NCBI RefSeq assembly: GCF_029962835.1
Contig: NC_080582.1
Coordinates: 18,484,032-18,548,031 of the forward strand
DNA length: 64,000 bases
Source: Magnolia sinica
Taxonomy: Eukaryota > Streptophyta > Magnoliopsida > Magnoliales > Magnoliaceae
Direction: 5' to 3'
The notes under the pieces are model-generated. The model saw nothing but the letters and a program-made list of their open reading frames with translations, made no database searches and was not told the origin of the DNA. Positions 11,620 to 23,857 of this stretch are shown here, piece by piece (positions within the stretch are counted from its first letter, which is position 1; the number at the start of each line of letters is the position of its first letter). The position numbers and the translations under genes are program-made.

Positions 11620-12526
11620 ATATATTTTTTCACAGATAAATTTCAATTTCCATTTTTTAAAAAAAAAAAAAAACATTTTTTTTTTCAAAAGGTAAACTTT
11701 TTTACTCTTAATTTTTCTTTGAAAACTTTTAACAAAATATCATTTTTATTATAAAATATTTCAAAAAAAATACAAATTCTGAATTTTTATTTTCAACATC
11801 TCAAAAATTTTCTCAAATTTTATTTTTTTTTCCCCAAAAATTCCAAAATGCCGATTTTTTTCTTCAAAAGCATCATTTTGCTTTCAACTTTTCAAATTTC
11901 TTTTTTAAAATGATATAATTTTTTTTTTTCAAAATCTCAGTGTTTTTATAAATAATTTTTTCTTTTAAATTCAAATTTTGAACATTTTCAATTATCTTTC
12001 AAAATCACAAATTTTTTCGACTTTTATTTTTCGTTTCAAAGTGTTTGTTTTGGTTGAAGTATCGAATTTTTAATATCGTTTTATTTTAAAATTTTCAATT
12101 CTTTCTAACTTCTCCATTTTTTTTGAACTTAGTCAATTTTTATTGAAATTCTCAATTTTATTTTATTTTTCAAAATACAAACTCTCATTTTCTTTTTAAA
12201 AATATTTTCATTTTTCAACATTATGAAAATTTTCACATTTTTAAAATCTTTTTAATTTTATTTTTCAGGATATTATTTTTTTTCTCGAAATCAAATTCTT
12301 TTTTTTTTTCAAAATTATCAACTTTATTCAATATTTTTTTTCCCACAAAATAGATTTTTATTAAATCATGATTTTTTATTTTTTCAAAATATATTTTTTC
12401 TCAAACATTGTCAAATTTTTTAAACTTCTCAATATTCTTTTTCGTGTGATATTATAATTCATTTAAATATTAGTTTTAAGTTTAAAAAAATAAAAATAAA
12501 AATTCCACTCATTTGATATAAAAACA

Positions 12527-12551
<25 letters not shown>
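11620..12551 (+). repeat. Extremely AT-rich, T-strand-biased low-complexity block
   Basis: Over about 850 bp the plus strand is mostly T runs alternating with 'caaaatttt'-like words. It gives the impression of a decayed tandem repeat of about 15-20 bp and closes with an (AT)n microsatellite (about 12527-12551). No coding potential. Confidence 0.6.
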
Positions 12552-12557
<6 letters not shown>

Positions 12558-12699
12558 CTAATCAATTGTTAAAAAATAATCTTAGATACAAATATGTACA
12601 ATTAAACCACTGAAATTCTATTAAAAAAACAATTATTAGACTATAAAAACACATAATTTTACACCATTTTCTTTTAAAAAATGAAAAATTAATGTTCAA

Positions 12700-13074
12700 A
12701 GCAAAAGTCCTTTTACGACAGACCATGATCCGTCGCAAAAGCAACTAAAAAGAGTCGCCAATTGGTATTTTGGGCAGGAATTTGCGATTGAACATGTGGT
12801 TGCAAAATCAAATTTTGCGACGGATTTAGTCCGTCGCCAATTTATGATGAACCAAAATCTGTCTTGAATACATCGTAAGTCAGATTTTAGCAACGAATTT
12901 TGGTCTGTCGCGAAATTCCACGACGTTTGAACTACAGATTTTCAAGAAAGATGGGGTTGGCGACGGACCTTTTTCGTTAGCGACGGATTAAATCCGTTGT
13001 TAAACCAAGCAATTTGTTCAATGAACAAAGTCCGTCACAAAAATCCATTGCAAATTCGTGATTTTGGCATAGTG
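12700..13074 (-). repeat. Internal CACTA-type right terminus
   Basis: Several ACGGA/TCCGT motifs are followed by 'attttggcatagtg', the inverse of CACTATGCCAAAAT. Beyond the terminal ~15 bp the subterminal motif arrangement differs from the other ends in the window, so it probably belongs to a different CACTA subfamily or to an element inserted in the larger one. Confidence 0.6.
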
Positions 13075-13207
13075 AATGTTCTGCTCAATTTAGAAATTCT
13101 AGATAAAATCTAGTCCCAATTGATCATGGGCATAGATAATACAAATGTTGTATAGTTCGAAAAAAATGGTGATTGATACTATAATGATTTTGTAGTTTCA
13201 TAATGGG

Positions 13208-13320
13208 ATGCATGTACCGTTAGTAATGGGTGGTGAACAACAAGCGCAGCCACTATCATGGTTTCATGATAATGATGGTCATCATATGATGTAGGATGAC
13301 CCAAATTTGTTGCCTCAAAG
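13208..13320 (+). pseudogene. Exon-like fragment, possibly MIKC* MADS-box C-terminal region
   Basis: The plus-strand reading GGEQQAQPLSWFHDNDGHHM is followed by a stop and then DDPNLLPQR up to a 'gttagt' donor at 13321. From memory the 'DPNLLPQR' stretch resembles the C-terminal region of MIKC* MADS-box proteins (AGL66/AGL104 group). That is a recollection of a short motif and not an alignment. The in-frame stop and the absence of a MADS domain nearby make it a fragment. It may be one of the captured pieces inside the CACTA-bounded block. Confidence 0.3.
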
Positions 13321-14549
13321 GTTAGTGTTCTATTTAAGAGCCTTGTGATGATACAAGTGCGCCAACCTTTTTCCCCTTTTCCATCTTGTGCTCATCACTG
13401 ATGCACCCCCCATGACAACGATTGAATTGGAAAGTCCAAGCAATTTCAACTAAACATTTTTGGTAATTTAGATAACACCCATTTATTTAGGGTTTCCATT
13501 TTGATTATGGCCAAAATCAGTCTTTCATTGTAATGTAAGTTCAAGGCTTAGAAACCTACCTATCAATTTGGAATTTCATCTAGTTCACCCAATTTATCCA
13601 GCCTTCAGTATGGAAATCCAAATGCTGATTTAAATAAGACAGGATGATCAGTCGAATTAGGGGACTGAAATACCAAGTTTATATCATATTCCAAGTTTTT
13701 TTTTTTTTTTTTTTTCCATATTCCTTTCAGAATTCTTTTTTTTTTCAAATATTTTGCTCTTTAACTGTAGGTCTGGGTGCATAGAGCTTTCAATTAATTG
13801 AATAGTTAGTGATCCCTGTTATCCTGTGGAAAATCATTGAGAATTGGATATTGTCAACACTTCTATAATTATAGGCTTTCCTTTATCCTTCTTTGTTGAA
13901 TTGTACTGTTTTTAGATGGTGAAGCTTCATTTTTATTTTTATTTTTATTTTTATTTTTTATTTTTTTTGTAGTAGTAGTATTAGTAGTTTCATCATGCTA
14001 TTACTTTTTGCCTATAATAAATGAAGCTTCATTGTCCAATGTTTTGTGATGCAAGTGGAATGGAATGATGAATTTTACCTGATAGATTTGAAAATTAATT
14101 TGTTGATTGTTACTTCTATTTCAAGATGGATTCTCTGCCAAAGGTTATTAAAGGTTTGATTCTCACAGAGACTTGATTTTGAAGGCATAATTATAACTTC
14201 TATTCTAATTAACAGTTCTTTTTAACTTTATTTACACACTACAAGCCAGAAAATGCTTGTTTATTTTGAAATTTCAACTAATTCCTGCTTTCTCTGCTGG
14301 ATTTACAACTTGGGTTGGTCAAATCTGTTTCGATCTCTTTAACAAGGGCCTATTTGGACATCTCTCAAAAGAAATTATGATTTTTTTGGATTTTTTCAGA
14401 GGAATTAATGATACAAATCCACCTTATCATTTGGATTGGGTCACAATATAGGAAACACATTGGGCAGGCGCCTATTTTTCTTGATTTTTCTGCTCCAGAG
14501 CAGTTGGTTGCCTCTCAACATGCTATTGCTAATAAAACCATTGTCTTGT
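13321..14549. other. Intron-like AT-rich sequence, nothing recognised
   Basis: The stretch is T-rich on the plus strand, with several T runs and no domain-bearing frame. It could be intron sequence belonging to the exon-like fragments on either side. Confidence 0.35.
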
Positions 14550-14747
14550 GCAGACAACATATGGCTTGGACTCATGCATCATGGGAGAAGTTTGCTATAT
14601 CATCCCCAGGTGTGGGAAGTGTAGGAATTATTTAAACTACTCCAATTTTATCTTTGTTAACTATAGTTTATGTTGCAGGTTGTGGAATGTGAGTTGCTGG
14701 TGGTCCCTGCAAGCGAATTACCATATGAGAGACATGACCCAGTTGAG
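14550..14747 (+). pseudogene. Two exon-like segments of an unrecognised host gene
   Basis: Segment one (14550-14611) reads TTYGLDSCIMGEVCYIIPR between 'ttgtgcag' and 'gtgtgg'. Segment two (14679-14747) is 23 codons containing ECELLVVPASELPYERHDP between 'tgttgcag' and 'gtatgc', with phase 0 at both ends. Both run on the plus strand with acceptable splice borders, and the 67-bp gap would be a very short intron. I do not recognise the protein. The location inside the CACTA-bounded block suggests captured sequence. Confidence 0.35.
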
Positions 14748-16160
14748 GTATGCTTCAGTTGACTGCTGAGGTTCAGGCTTCTCTTATTTTTATGGTCCTT
14801 CAAGAGCATTTTTATTTATCATTTGGGTATTTAAATGGGCCCTAGGAATGTTGCCAAAGATTTTATCTATTGTGAAGCTCTTCTGTTATTTCTGTTTTGA
14901 AAATTCAAATAGTTAATGTTTGAATTTATTTTCATTTTGTTGCTCAATCGAGCATTGTGTACTTTTTTTAAAATTGGAAACTAGTGAAACTTGCAGTTTT
15001 CTAGAGGGAATCTTATATATCTAGCAAGTGAAACAAAAATGAGATGATCAGAAGAGTGAAAACCTCATCAAGAACTCTTGCAAGAAACCATATCACATGC
15101 CTTGCTTTAGGATACATTCAGATGTTAGGTTCTCAAGGGTGACAGGATGTGTGGCATCAGTCCAAAGTTGAGATATGAAATGCATGTCCACCCAATTTGA
15201 GGGAGAAAAGGAAGGAAAACACTAGTCTGCATAATGTAGGTTGTGTTTTCTGCACTGGTCCAAACACCAAGTGCATTAAGGATGCTTGGGAAGCTCCACA
15301 ATACATAATTTGATGGCACTTATATACTATCAGAAGGTTGAATTCAAGTTGAAGTAGATTTTTCAAATCACTACAGAACTATATTATGTGTATTTGTGTG
15401 AAAAAAAAAAGGTTTTTATTTATTTATTTATTTTAACTTGAGCAAGTACTATAGTCGAGGGTGTGTTTGCTTGTGAATTTATTTTAGTATTGTTGAGTTG
15501 TTTGGCTGGCCTAACTATATCATTACTTTTCTTATAATCATACTAACCGTGAGATTAGCCTAATAAAAGTGTGTTTTAATACACTAGTTGCAGGTGTTAA
15601 CCCAACCAACCTGAATTTTGTAAGAGTTGATTATTCAAAACCTTGAGTCTGGGTTGGGTTAGGCCTTGGGATGTCTCCTGAGCTTGGGTTGGGCTTGATT
15701 TGGGTCCCAACCCGACTTGCCTAAGTTGCACCTCACCTAATACATAGCTTAGCTAGGGCACATATCCTTACAGGTAGTGGTAGTTACAAGTCAGATGATA
15801 GAGTGTGGCATGAGACTCCCCACCTTTTTTGTGCCACAAGATTTCACTTGAGTGTATGTGAGAAAGGCATAATGGACGCTTGCATTCTCCTGAGAAGGGG
15901 TTAAAGACTCCATGGTATAAAGATTGCTTATAAAGGTGAAGCCAGCTCTTTTAAATGTGGAATTCGAAAGGTTCACGATTGCTAGGGGGCTGTCTGTGTA
16001 GTAAGTGTCATGCTCTGCTGCATTTTCAACTGCAAAAATTCACTTGAGAGGTGAGGGATTAAAAAGATTATTTTGTAGAAGCTGCTCATATTGATAGTGT
16101 CATGTCGTGCATTTTCAGCTAGGAAAAATTACTTAGGAAGTTCAATTTATTTTTTTTCAG
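14748..16160. other. Non-coding, with an (A/G)GGTTGGG-type repeat remnant
   Basis: No gene was found. Around 15595-15730 the words 'ggttgggttagg' and 'cccaacccgacttg' recall the hAT-type element at 61064-62020, so a diverged fragment of that family may be present. Confidence 0.35.
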
Positions 16161-16216
16161 GATGTTTATGGCAAAAAAATGCGTTGCATGGCAGTTGTCA
16201 TGCAAGCAACCTGCAG
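16161..16216 (+). pseudogene. Exon-like segment of unrecognised origin
   Basis: A T-rich tract and 'cag' precede a 56-base stretch reading DVYGKKMRCMAVVMQATC, followed by a 'gtgaac' donor. The other two frames are also open, so the frame is not certain. It lies on the same strand as the neighbouring captured fragments. Confidence 0.25.
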
Positions 16217-16879
16217 GTGAACTCTTCCCTATTTGAATTTGATCCAATTAAAACTACCATTGCTCTGCAACAAAGATAGTCAGCTTTCTGCCAGGAGTAA
16301 ACATGAGAAGAACAATATCTATGTATTATAGAATCGACAGTTAACATTGTTCAAGACTCCATTTGTCGTTTAGAGAACGAGTTCTGCCTATCACATGCAG
16401 TCTCCAACATCACAAATGCAAAATCAACGGCAACAAAGGCAATAAATTCTACCAGACTAGGTCTGCAAAAACAAAAATCACATTTCACAATTCTAGAATT
16501 ATGAAAATCCAACTGCCTACAAAAGAAAGTAAAAAAACCAAATGAATGTTCTGTTAAACAATCATTCTTTCTTAAAAGAATGAAAAAACAAGACCATGAT
16601 TTCAATTGGATCAGGTCACAAGCTCACAATACACAATATCATCAATTATGTACCTACCCAATATTATTCTTTTTCAAATGCCAAGTCAAGCTTAGAAATG
16701 TTAGAAAAAATGTAGGATGGGTTTCTGAATTTTTTTATCAAATTAGTGTTTGGCTGCCTTGATAATTTTTCCCACAAAATTCTACTTGTCAGGCTTTACT
16801 GCAACAATTTATGCACCCAAATGTTATCTTGTGTACTTCTTGTCCTTACTAGTTTTCTATGATAAGCGTGGTTATTCAC

Positions 16880-16936
16880 ATTAATAGTTGGATGGATGAT
16901 GAATGTATTTGCGAATGTAAATAAAAATAAAGAACT

Positions 16937-16988
<52 letters not shown>

Positions 16989-17060
16989 CAATGGAGGATA
17001 CCTTGTTCAGGGGGACATGAAATTTTGTAGCTTATGGTATGGTGCCCCAATATTGGTTGT
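16880..17060 (-). repeat. Inverted-repeat partner of 5170-5345, with (TG)n
   Basis: This is the reverse complement of 5170-5345 from 'gttggatggatgatgaatg' to 'ggtgccccaatattgg'. The dinucleotide array between is (TG)n at 16945-16985. Confidence 0.75.
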
Positions 17061-17499
17061 ATGTTACTAGTATGTAGTAGATAATACTAGGTTTATCTTG
17101 GTGTGAAGACTCCTTTGAATGAATTAGATGGTAATATAAATTTGCAAAATGGGCATGCTTGAGCATTAGAGGTAGAAACCGAGAACGAGCTCTCTTTGTA
17201 GAAGAGGGATTTTGGCGATGAGCTGTGGAAAATGGTGGGGTTTTCTGTAGTTTGAGGCTAGTTGAAGGTGCCAACCAAGCAGGAATTGAGGCTAGTTGAA
17301 GGCCGATCTTTTGGGAGTTGTGAAAGCTTGTAATAATATATTGGCAGTCAGTTTCTAGTTTACCGTAGTTTTTTCTTCTTGTATTATATTCTAGTGGGTC
17401 TGATTCCTATTTGATGAGAACGTGCATCAAGCTTAACTTATCATGGTATGCTAATATGAGGGGGAGGGAGGGAAAACTTTACATCTTTACAGGTAAACA

Positions 17500-17895
17500 T
17501 TTACTCTTCATATTCTATATCCACACTGTCTATTCATTTTGCCAAACCATTTTAGCACATGACCCAAAATTGAAGAAGATTCAGTTCGCATGTGGACCAT
17601 ACTTATAGGAAATAGTGGTGATTGACCATTAATAGGCCACATATGTTTTAGATCAAGCCGATATTTTTTTCCCTTCGTCTTGGCTTGCGTCACCTTATCA
17701 ATAAGTTGGATGGCAAACAAACATTATGGAAACATTACAGTGGGCCCTAGGCAGCTTTTAATGGTAAGGGGGTTCAATCACCACCATTTCTTATAGTATA
17801 GTCCATCTGAGAATTGGATGTTCTTCATTTTTGTGCTTGTATCCTAAAATGATCTAACAAAACGGATGGACAACACATAAGAAACAGTAATAATA
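17500..17895. repeat. MITE-core fragment
   Basis: It keeps the common interior order: 'atatccacactgtctattc', a middle 'gatcaagccgatatttt', then 'gtccatctgagaattgg' and 'aaaacggatggacaac'. Terminal repeats were not recognised. Confidence 0.5.
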
Positions 17896-18539
17896 GACCA
17901 GCTTAGATGGAAGTGATGTGATGGATGATGATGGTATAAATGCTGGAGAAGCAAGATGATGAACAGGTTCCTAGATCAATCACATTGGGTGTGACTCTGC
18001 TTTGATACTAATTGATGCAGCCTGTTCGCGTTGTTGTGGTGATATGTATAGATGGCCAGAAAGATATGGATATGCAAGAAAAATTGGTGTGATAAATGGT
18101 CCTTGAACATCCTTCCATTTGATAGATAAACAAGGACCTCTTGCTGGCCCGCTCTAATTGATCAATCTCGATTGATCTATTGTGCTGATTGGCTTTCTTT
18201 TCTGCAGCATGATCCATGCTATCCAAAAGGGTGACAACATCCTCAATAATGACCAGAGTTACCTTTCGTGCTATTTTTCATTGCAACAGTTGCCCCATTA
18301 TCCAATTATCCATTCAACTTTTCATAGAATCCATCTTGTCCATTATTTGATGTAGCATCTTCACCACCATATTGTTCTGATTTTTGCCCGCCATCTTAGG
18401 ACTGAAAGAAGTTCCGCTATTTGTTGGCTTAAAAAATAATACCAGATCAATGTGAAGAATATGTTAGGGTTGAGACAGATCTTTTAGGGTTGTCTAGGTT
18501 CAAGAGAGATGGGATTAGTCTGCAGGGTTTCTAGTTGAA

Positions 18540-18860
18540 TAGGGACCAATTTGACAACTGTTGAACAGTTTCATGGGCAGGATCAATGGTTGGAAGTGAA
18601 CCAATTTTGGGACAGTTTCTGGTCAGTTTACAGGCTCGGTTAAGAGTTGAATGCAAACAGATTTTGGGGCAGTTTTCTGGACAGGGACTGGTCTGAGTTA
18701 AGGGCTGGAAGTGGACAGATTCAGAATAGTTTTTTGGACAGGCTTGAGAGCTTTTTCTTCACTTGATAAGGACAAATTTGGTGCAATTTGAATGGGTTGG
18801 GTTATGGCTAGAAGTAAACAGATTGGTTTAATTTGGGACAGATTACTGTTTGGGAAACTG
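18540..18860 (+). repeat. Degenerate ~60-bp tandem repeat
   Basis: About four to five imperfect copies carry the words 'gggacagtttctgg', 'gttaagagttg' or 'gttaagggctgg', and 'aacagattttgggg'. The copies are strongly diverged. Confidence 0.5.
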
Positions 18861-19533
18861 ATTAGAACCTGCTTATCAAGCCACGGGCTGCTACAACCTC
18901 CTATGCTATGATGTGCAAAATGGTAATGATGGGATTAGCACTTTCACTTGGGTTGAGTTGTTTAGTTATTAATGGATGGGTGGAATTTCGGTAGTCTAAA
19001 TTGCATTGAACGCCTTTATTAAAACTGAAAATAAAATATCTCAATTGGTTCGCTCCTATATTGAACTTAGTTTCATGAGGAAAATATGAGAGCTTCAAAA
19101 TCACAAATCACTGGGTAATGACTACACCATAATGTAAGAACTTGAAAACTTGACTCACCTAGAACGTCTGTTGAGTGAAGCTGAGTTTAGTGACTCGGAT
19201 GAGTTCCAGTTACATTGACCGATCAAATAGCTTGGATTGTTCATCCACATGGTGTCACCCATCCATAGGATGGCCAACCAAATGATCAATTTGGATACTA
19301 AATGATGGACCTTCACCTGTACTAAATGTTGGATGAAACGAAATGTTGGTAATTCAGTAGATCATATTATATTGTTTATTTCTTAGTGAAATTGTATTGA
19401 CCAAAATTTCTTTCTCCAATTTTTTTTTTTCTAGAGCTGCTTTACAATCAGCATTGTGCATACTTACGATTGAGGTTCTTTTATATCTACAGATATCAAT
19501 TTCAGATATTCATGTGCATTCCAGTTGTTTCAG

Positions 19534-19618
19534 GCAGCCACTGTTGAGGTACAAAACCTTCTCGTTTCTGGAAGAAGGAAAGAGGCTCTATGGTGTGCAC
19601 AAGAAGGTCAGTTGTGGG
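19534..19618 (+). pseudogene. SEC16 (COPII coat assembly) exon fragment
   Basis: SEC16 scaffolds COPII vesicle formation at ER exit sites. The plus-strand exon reads AATVEVQNLLVSGRRKEALW, then CAQEGQLWG, between 'tttcag' and a 'gtatct' donor. This is the start of the conserved central/Sec23-binding region of plant SEC16 (MAIGO5-type), where the family continues with 'PALVLAAQLGDQ'. That next exon was not found downstream, so only about 28 of more than 1000 residues are present. The exon has no internal stop. An isolated exon with intact borders inside a transposon-bounded block fits gene-fragment capture. Confidence 0.65.
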
Positions 19619-20549
19619 GTATCTTTTTATTAATTTAAGTGTGCATATGTGGTCTTACAAAGTAGTTGGACTTGTGGTCTTTTGACTTCATGAGCTGCCA
19701 TCTGGCTCTTGCTTTGCAGACCACAGCTACAGCAAAAGATCCTTGTCATGAGGAACTGACATGTTATGTGGTAAGCGACTCCTCATGCGCCTTCGCTGCT
19801 TTGAAAAATGTTTCTACTACTGCAGATAATTTTTGGGATGCAAGTAAGTTAGACTGGATTTGGGCCTGTTTGGAAGGTAACACGAAAACATAATTTTGTG
19901 GCCTGCTACATATCATTGTTGTTCTAATCTATCACACTTAATGTAATCACACGTACATGGCTGGCTTGTAAAGAGATTTAGGAGTTGGGTCTTTTGATAG
20001 CAGGGATGATTCATGGATTTATTTATTTTTTTTATTTTTCTTGTTTTCCTAGAACACATGCAGTGCAGAAGTTGTTAGAACATCTCACAACCCTGCAGCA
20101 GAAAGAAATCCATGGTTATATCGGCTCTTGTACCTAATGCAAACATTTTTTTTCCTGGTAATGGGTTGATTGTTGACTCAGATGGTGTTTTGGATTGGTA
20201 GTCCATTATAGTTTTAGCCTTGTCATTGGTGGAAGACATTGGATCCAACCAATAAGTGATAGTACCCTCTATTTGTCTTGTAGGCGCTCTATTTCAGCCT
20301 CGAATAAGAAGCTAAAAAAGGTGAGCTCTATGGTTTTGTTGGAGTACTAAAATGATTTTTGTTCTTTGCCAATCTTTTAATTTTATTCATTTATAATTTT
20401 ACTTCATGTGTACTTGTGAGAAACCCACTGTGCATACACATGTAATTGTATTCAAGAATAGGATGGCTTAGACTTTTAGTTGTTTGGGTCAGCCCCACTT
20501 AGGCCATTTCCTCTTTATTGAATTGAGTTATTACCAATTTTGTGAATAG
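19619..20549. other. Non-coding, nothing firmly recognised
   Basis: A short plus-strand stretch ending in 'gtaagc' near 19770 (reading TTATAKDPCHEELTCYV) looks exon-like but could not be assigned. The remainder is AT-rich. Confidence 0.3.
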
Positions 20550-20915
20550 GGCTCTTATTAAACAATTGTGTGAATTATTTTTTGAATGACTATCAGGTGT
20601 AAGATTCCAAAAATAAATAAATACATAATTTGATGACATATTTTTAAAATTTATAGATATTTTAGCAACAGATCAACGACGGATTTGACATTCATCGCTC
20701 TACTCATATTAGCGACAGACCTTATCTGTCAGTAATTTTTTTAATGACGACTAATTCGAGTGGGTTTTTTCAAATTTTAGCAATGGATTTTTTATTTTTG
20801 ATTCGTCAAAAAAAAAAAAAAAAAAAAACCCAGTAAACAGCGACGGACAAAATCCGTCGTTTTTTGGTTTTACGACGGATTTGGTCCATCACAAATTCGC
20901 GATTTTGGCATAGTA
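20550..20915 (-). repeat. Second internal CACTA-type right terminus
   Basis: It is closely related to the left end at 371 and to the right end at 26038. It runs from 'ttattaaacaattgtgtg' through ACGGA/TCCGT motifs to 'attttggcatagta' at 20915 (last base A where G is expected). About 360 bp are shared with 371-730 in inverted orientation. Confidence 0.7.
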
Positions 20916-21622
20916 AAGCTTCAAAATTTGAGGAACTGTAAATGAGAAGCGCAAATCCCTGGATCTATCCCATACACAATTCCTAACTTAGTGAATGATT
21001 TTTTCTCCCTTCATAATAAATAGGAGAAATGATTCACACAATCTCCTTCCCACCAACCTATCATGTTTGCTGACATCCCACTTATGAAAACAAAGACCCC
21101 ACCAAAAATATCACCTGCTATAAAAATCAAGTTGACCTATTTACTTAGCTAGGCAACACCTGTTAGTGGACCCTGCTGATTTTTGTCCAAGGTGACGTTC
21201 ATGGTAGACCCTACATATTGAATGGCTTGGATGTTCTACACAAGTGACAGATTGACAAGAAAAATAAGATTTTTGTGATCACATATAACAAGAGTAATCA
21301 GGGGCAAAAAGGTTTTCTGGATAGTAAAATCTATGTAAAATAGAAAAGGTTTAAACTAAAGAAAACGCACAATCGCCTCATAGAGTATTAAATAACTCTC
21401 GTCCCACAATCATTTCACTCCTTTGCAGTATGTAGCCTTAGATTGCTTGTATTTTTAACATAAAAAAGAAAACCCAAATTAGGATTCTTTCTACAAAATC
21501 CAAATCAAGAATTTTCTCACATGTACTGAAATTCCAAGAAACACCCAACTTCATCAATCAGATCAAAATGCCCACAACTAGAAATAAAATAAAAACATAA
21601 ATAAAAATCAATTTATATATAT

Positions 21623-21699
<77 letters not shown>

Positions 21700-21810
21700 T
21701 ACCCTATTCATCTTCTTCAATAGAGGGATTAGATTGAGTTGAAGATGGATCCTTGATCATGGATTTCAATTTCTATAAGGTGAAAAGGCTCACCACTTCC
21801 CACAAATACC

Positions 21811-21853
<43 letters not shown>

Positions 21854-23825
21854 TGTATCAGCCTGGAAAGTTCTGATGATGAATAGTTCCAGCGATGACT
21901 GATATGGGAAATGCCAATGAAACTAATTTCATATCCTTGACTTTTTTTTTCTTCTTCAGGTTTTTGGGTGCATCTGTTGCCATCATCATTGACATGAAGG
22001 GACCTAAGGTTTGGTAATCTAGACTTTTCATTAGATGTTTCATATCATGGATGGGTGTTGTCACAAGAGTCTCTCAGATAAGAAGTTTATGCTTCATAAA
22101 CAGTCTTCTGCATATATAGACATCCAATCTGTTGCTTCATAAACATACCGGTTATTTTCCACAAGAAAACTAAGAAACTTTAGGCCAGATAGCTGGTATG
22201 TTTGTATAATCAGAATGCTTAGCAGCAGCTTTGCAAACTTTTTATCTCTTATGCTTTCTGATCTAAACTCCCATTTTCACATTGATGTAAAGATTGCAAA
22301 AATAAAAAGAAATATTGCTTCCATTTCAAATCTTAATGAGAAGTTGTTTGAACACATGCATTTCAGGTCTAACTTTTCAAAGAGAGTTTCTACATTGGTC
22401 CCATGGAAGGTGGTAACTTGAATCAGTGGCCTTTTGGTGGTATTGTTTGCCCTTATCCAAATCATCGTTTGTGGTTATCATGAATATGGGTTTTCTTGGC
22501 AGAATAACTTACTAATTTCAAGCTACCTGTGTATATAGATTCATTACATCAGTTTTCTTGAGCTAGAATTTTCACACAACTGTCTAGGAAACTCTAGGAG
22601 TTTTGCCACATTGGAGAGCTACAATGGAATCATAGGTCATAGTGACTTTGGATTTTTTTTCCAAAATGACAACAATGCCCTTCTTCCCTTGTAGAATCAC
22701 CCAAGTAATCTATTTTTATTTTATTTTTTATAACATGGATGCATCTTTATTCTTTCTTAAAATTCACTAGATATGCTATACACACTTGTTATAATTGGAT
22801 CTTTTAATTTTTTTGAGTGTTCAAAGTATTTAAAATGTTTCTTGAATGGTATTTAAAATGTTTCTTGAATGGGATCTCTACCCATCTTATGTGATATATT
22901 TGAATTGGTATCTCTCTTTTAACTTCTTGGATGATTAAATCCAAAAATCCTTAGTTACAGATTTGGGGCTAGACCTTTAAGTTCAGTATCATCAATGGGT
23001 GCTGCATGCATTAGCCTCTGCTGATTTTATTATTAACATGTTTTCTTTCTTGTGATCTAAAAGATATGCAGCGAAGAATACAATAGGCCCACGTGCATGT
23101 TGTTAGGTGTTCAAGTAGAGTTATCAATGATTGTTTCAGACATGACTATGGTATTTGTTCTGTTCCATCTAAATTTAGAATCCAGGAATCTTCTTTTTCC
23201 AAAAGAGAACTGCTGATGTGATTTGCATGAGGAGAGATTGAGGAGGTTAATCGCCGCGTTGGCACTTTGTGGGATCCAAGCCATGTTCTAGGTAGGGTTT
23301 GATGTAACATACCTTGTTGCAAAATCTAGGCTGGTCAAGGGATCAGGTTGTCTTCATGTCTATGTTGAATATAAGTCTTGATTTCTAACTGTCCATGCCT
23401 TGTACGAATGCCCACCTGATGAGTGGATTGGTCTTATTATGAGGGCATGTTTGCAGAGTTGGTGATTATTGGTGGACCACCGGGACCCACAAAAGAATTT
23501 GCAACTGTCAAGGTAAGAAGAGTACTTGGTAGATTATTGCTCAAAGATCCAATACCTCTTGCAGATCATCTCTAGTCTTAAAAGTGCACTCATAGAAGTT
23601 TGTTATCATCTTTGGTTAGAACACACACCTATGCATCATTTTGTCCACAATTTGATGTTTACAGATGTTTCTACGTCATAAATACTGGGAATGTAATTAC
23701 AATTTAATCATTGCCACTCTACAATTTGATCTTTCCTATTTACCAAATTATGTATTTCAGGGTTATTTCTCCATCGATGCAAGGCAGAGATGACAGATTC
23801 CCTAAGAAAGGTCAGTCTTTATATG

Positions 23826-23857
<32 letters not shown>

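Noticed and set aside
17985-18415. Possible minus-strand LTR-retrotransposon primer site ('tttgatactaattg') and gag-like start
   Set aside because: The supposed gag-like stretch lies on the wrong side of the primer-site-like sequence, and no LTR could be delimited.
21961-22010. Exon-like stretch containing IIIDMKGPKV, faintly like the TFIP11/STIPL splicing-factor motif
   Set aside because: It is too short and the following conserved residues (VLTNLENL) are absent, so it could be chance.
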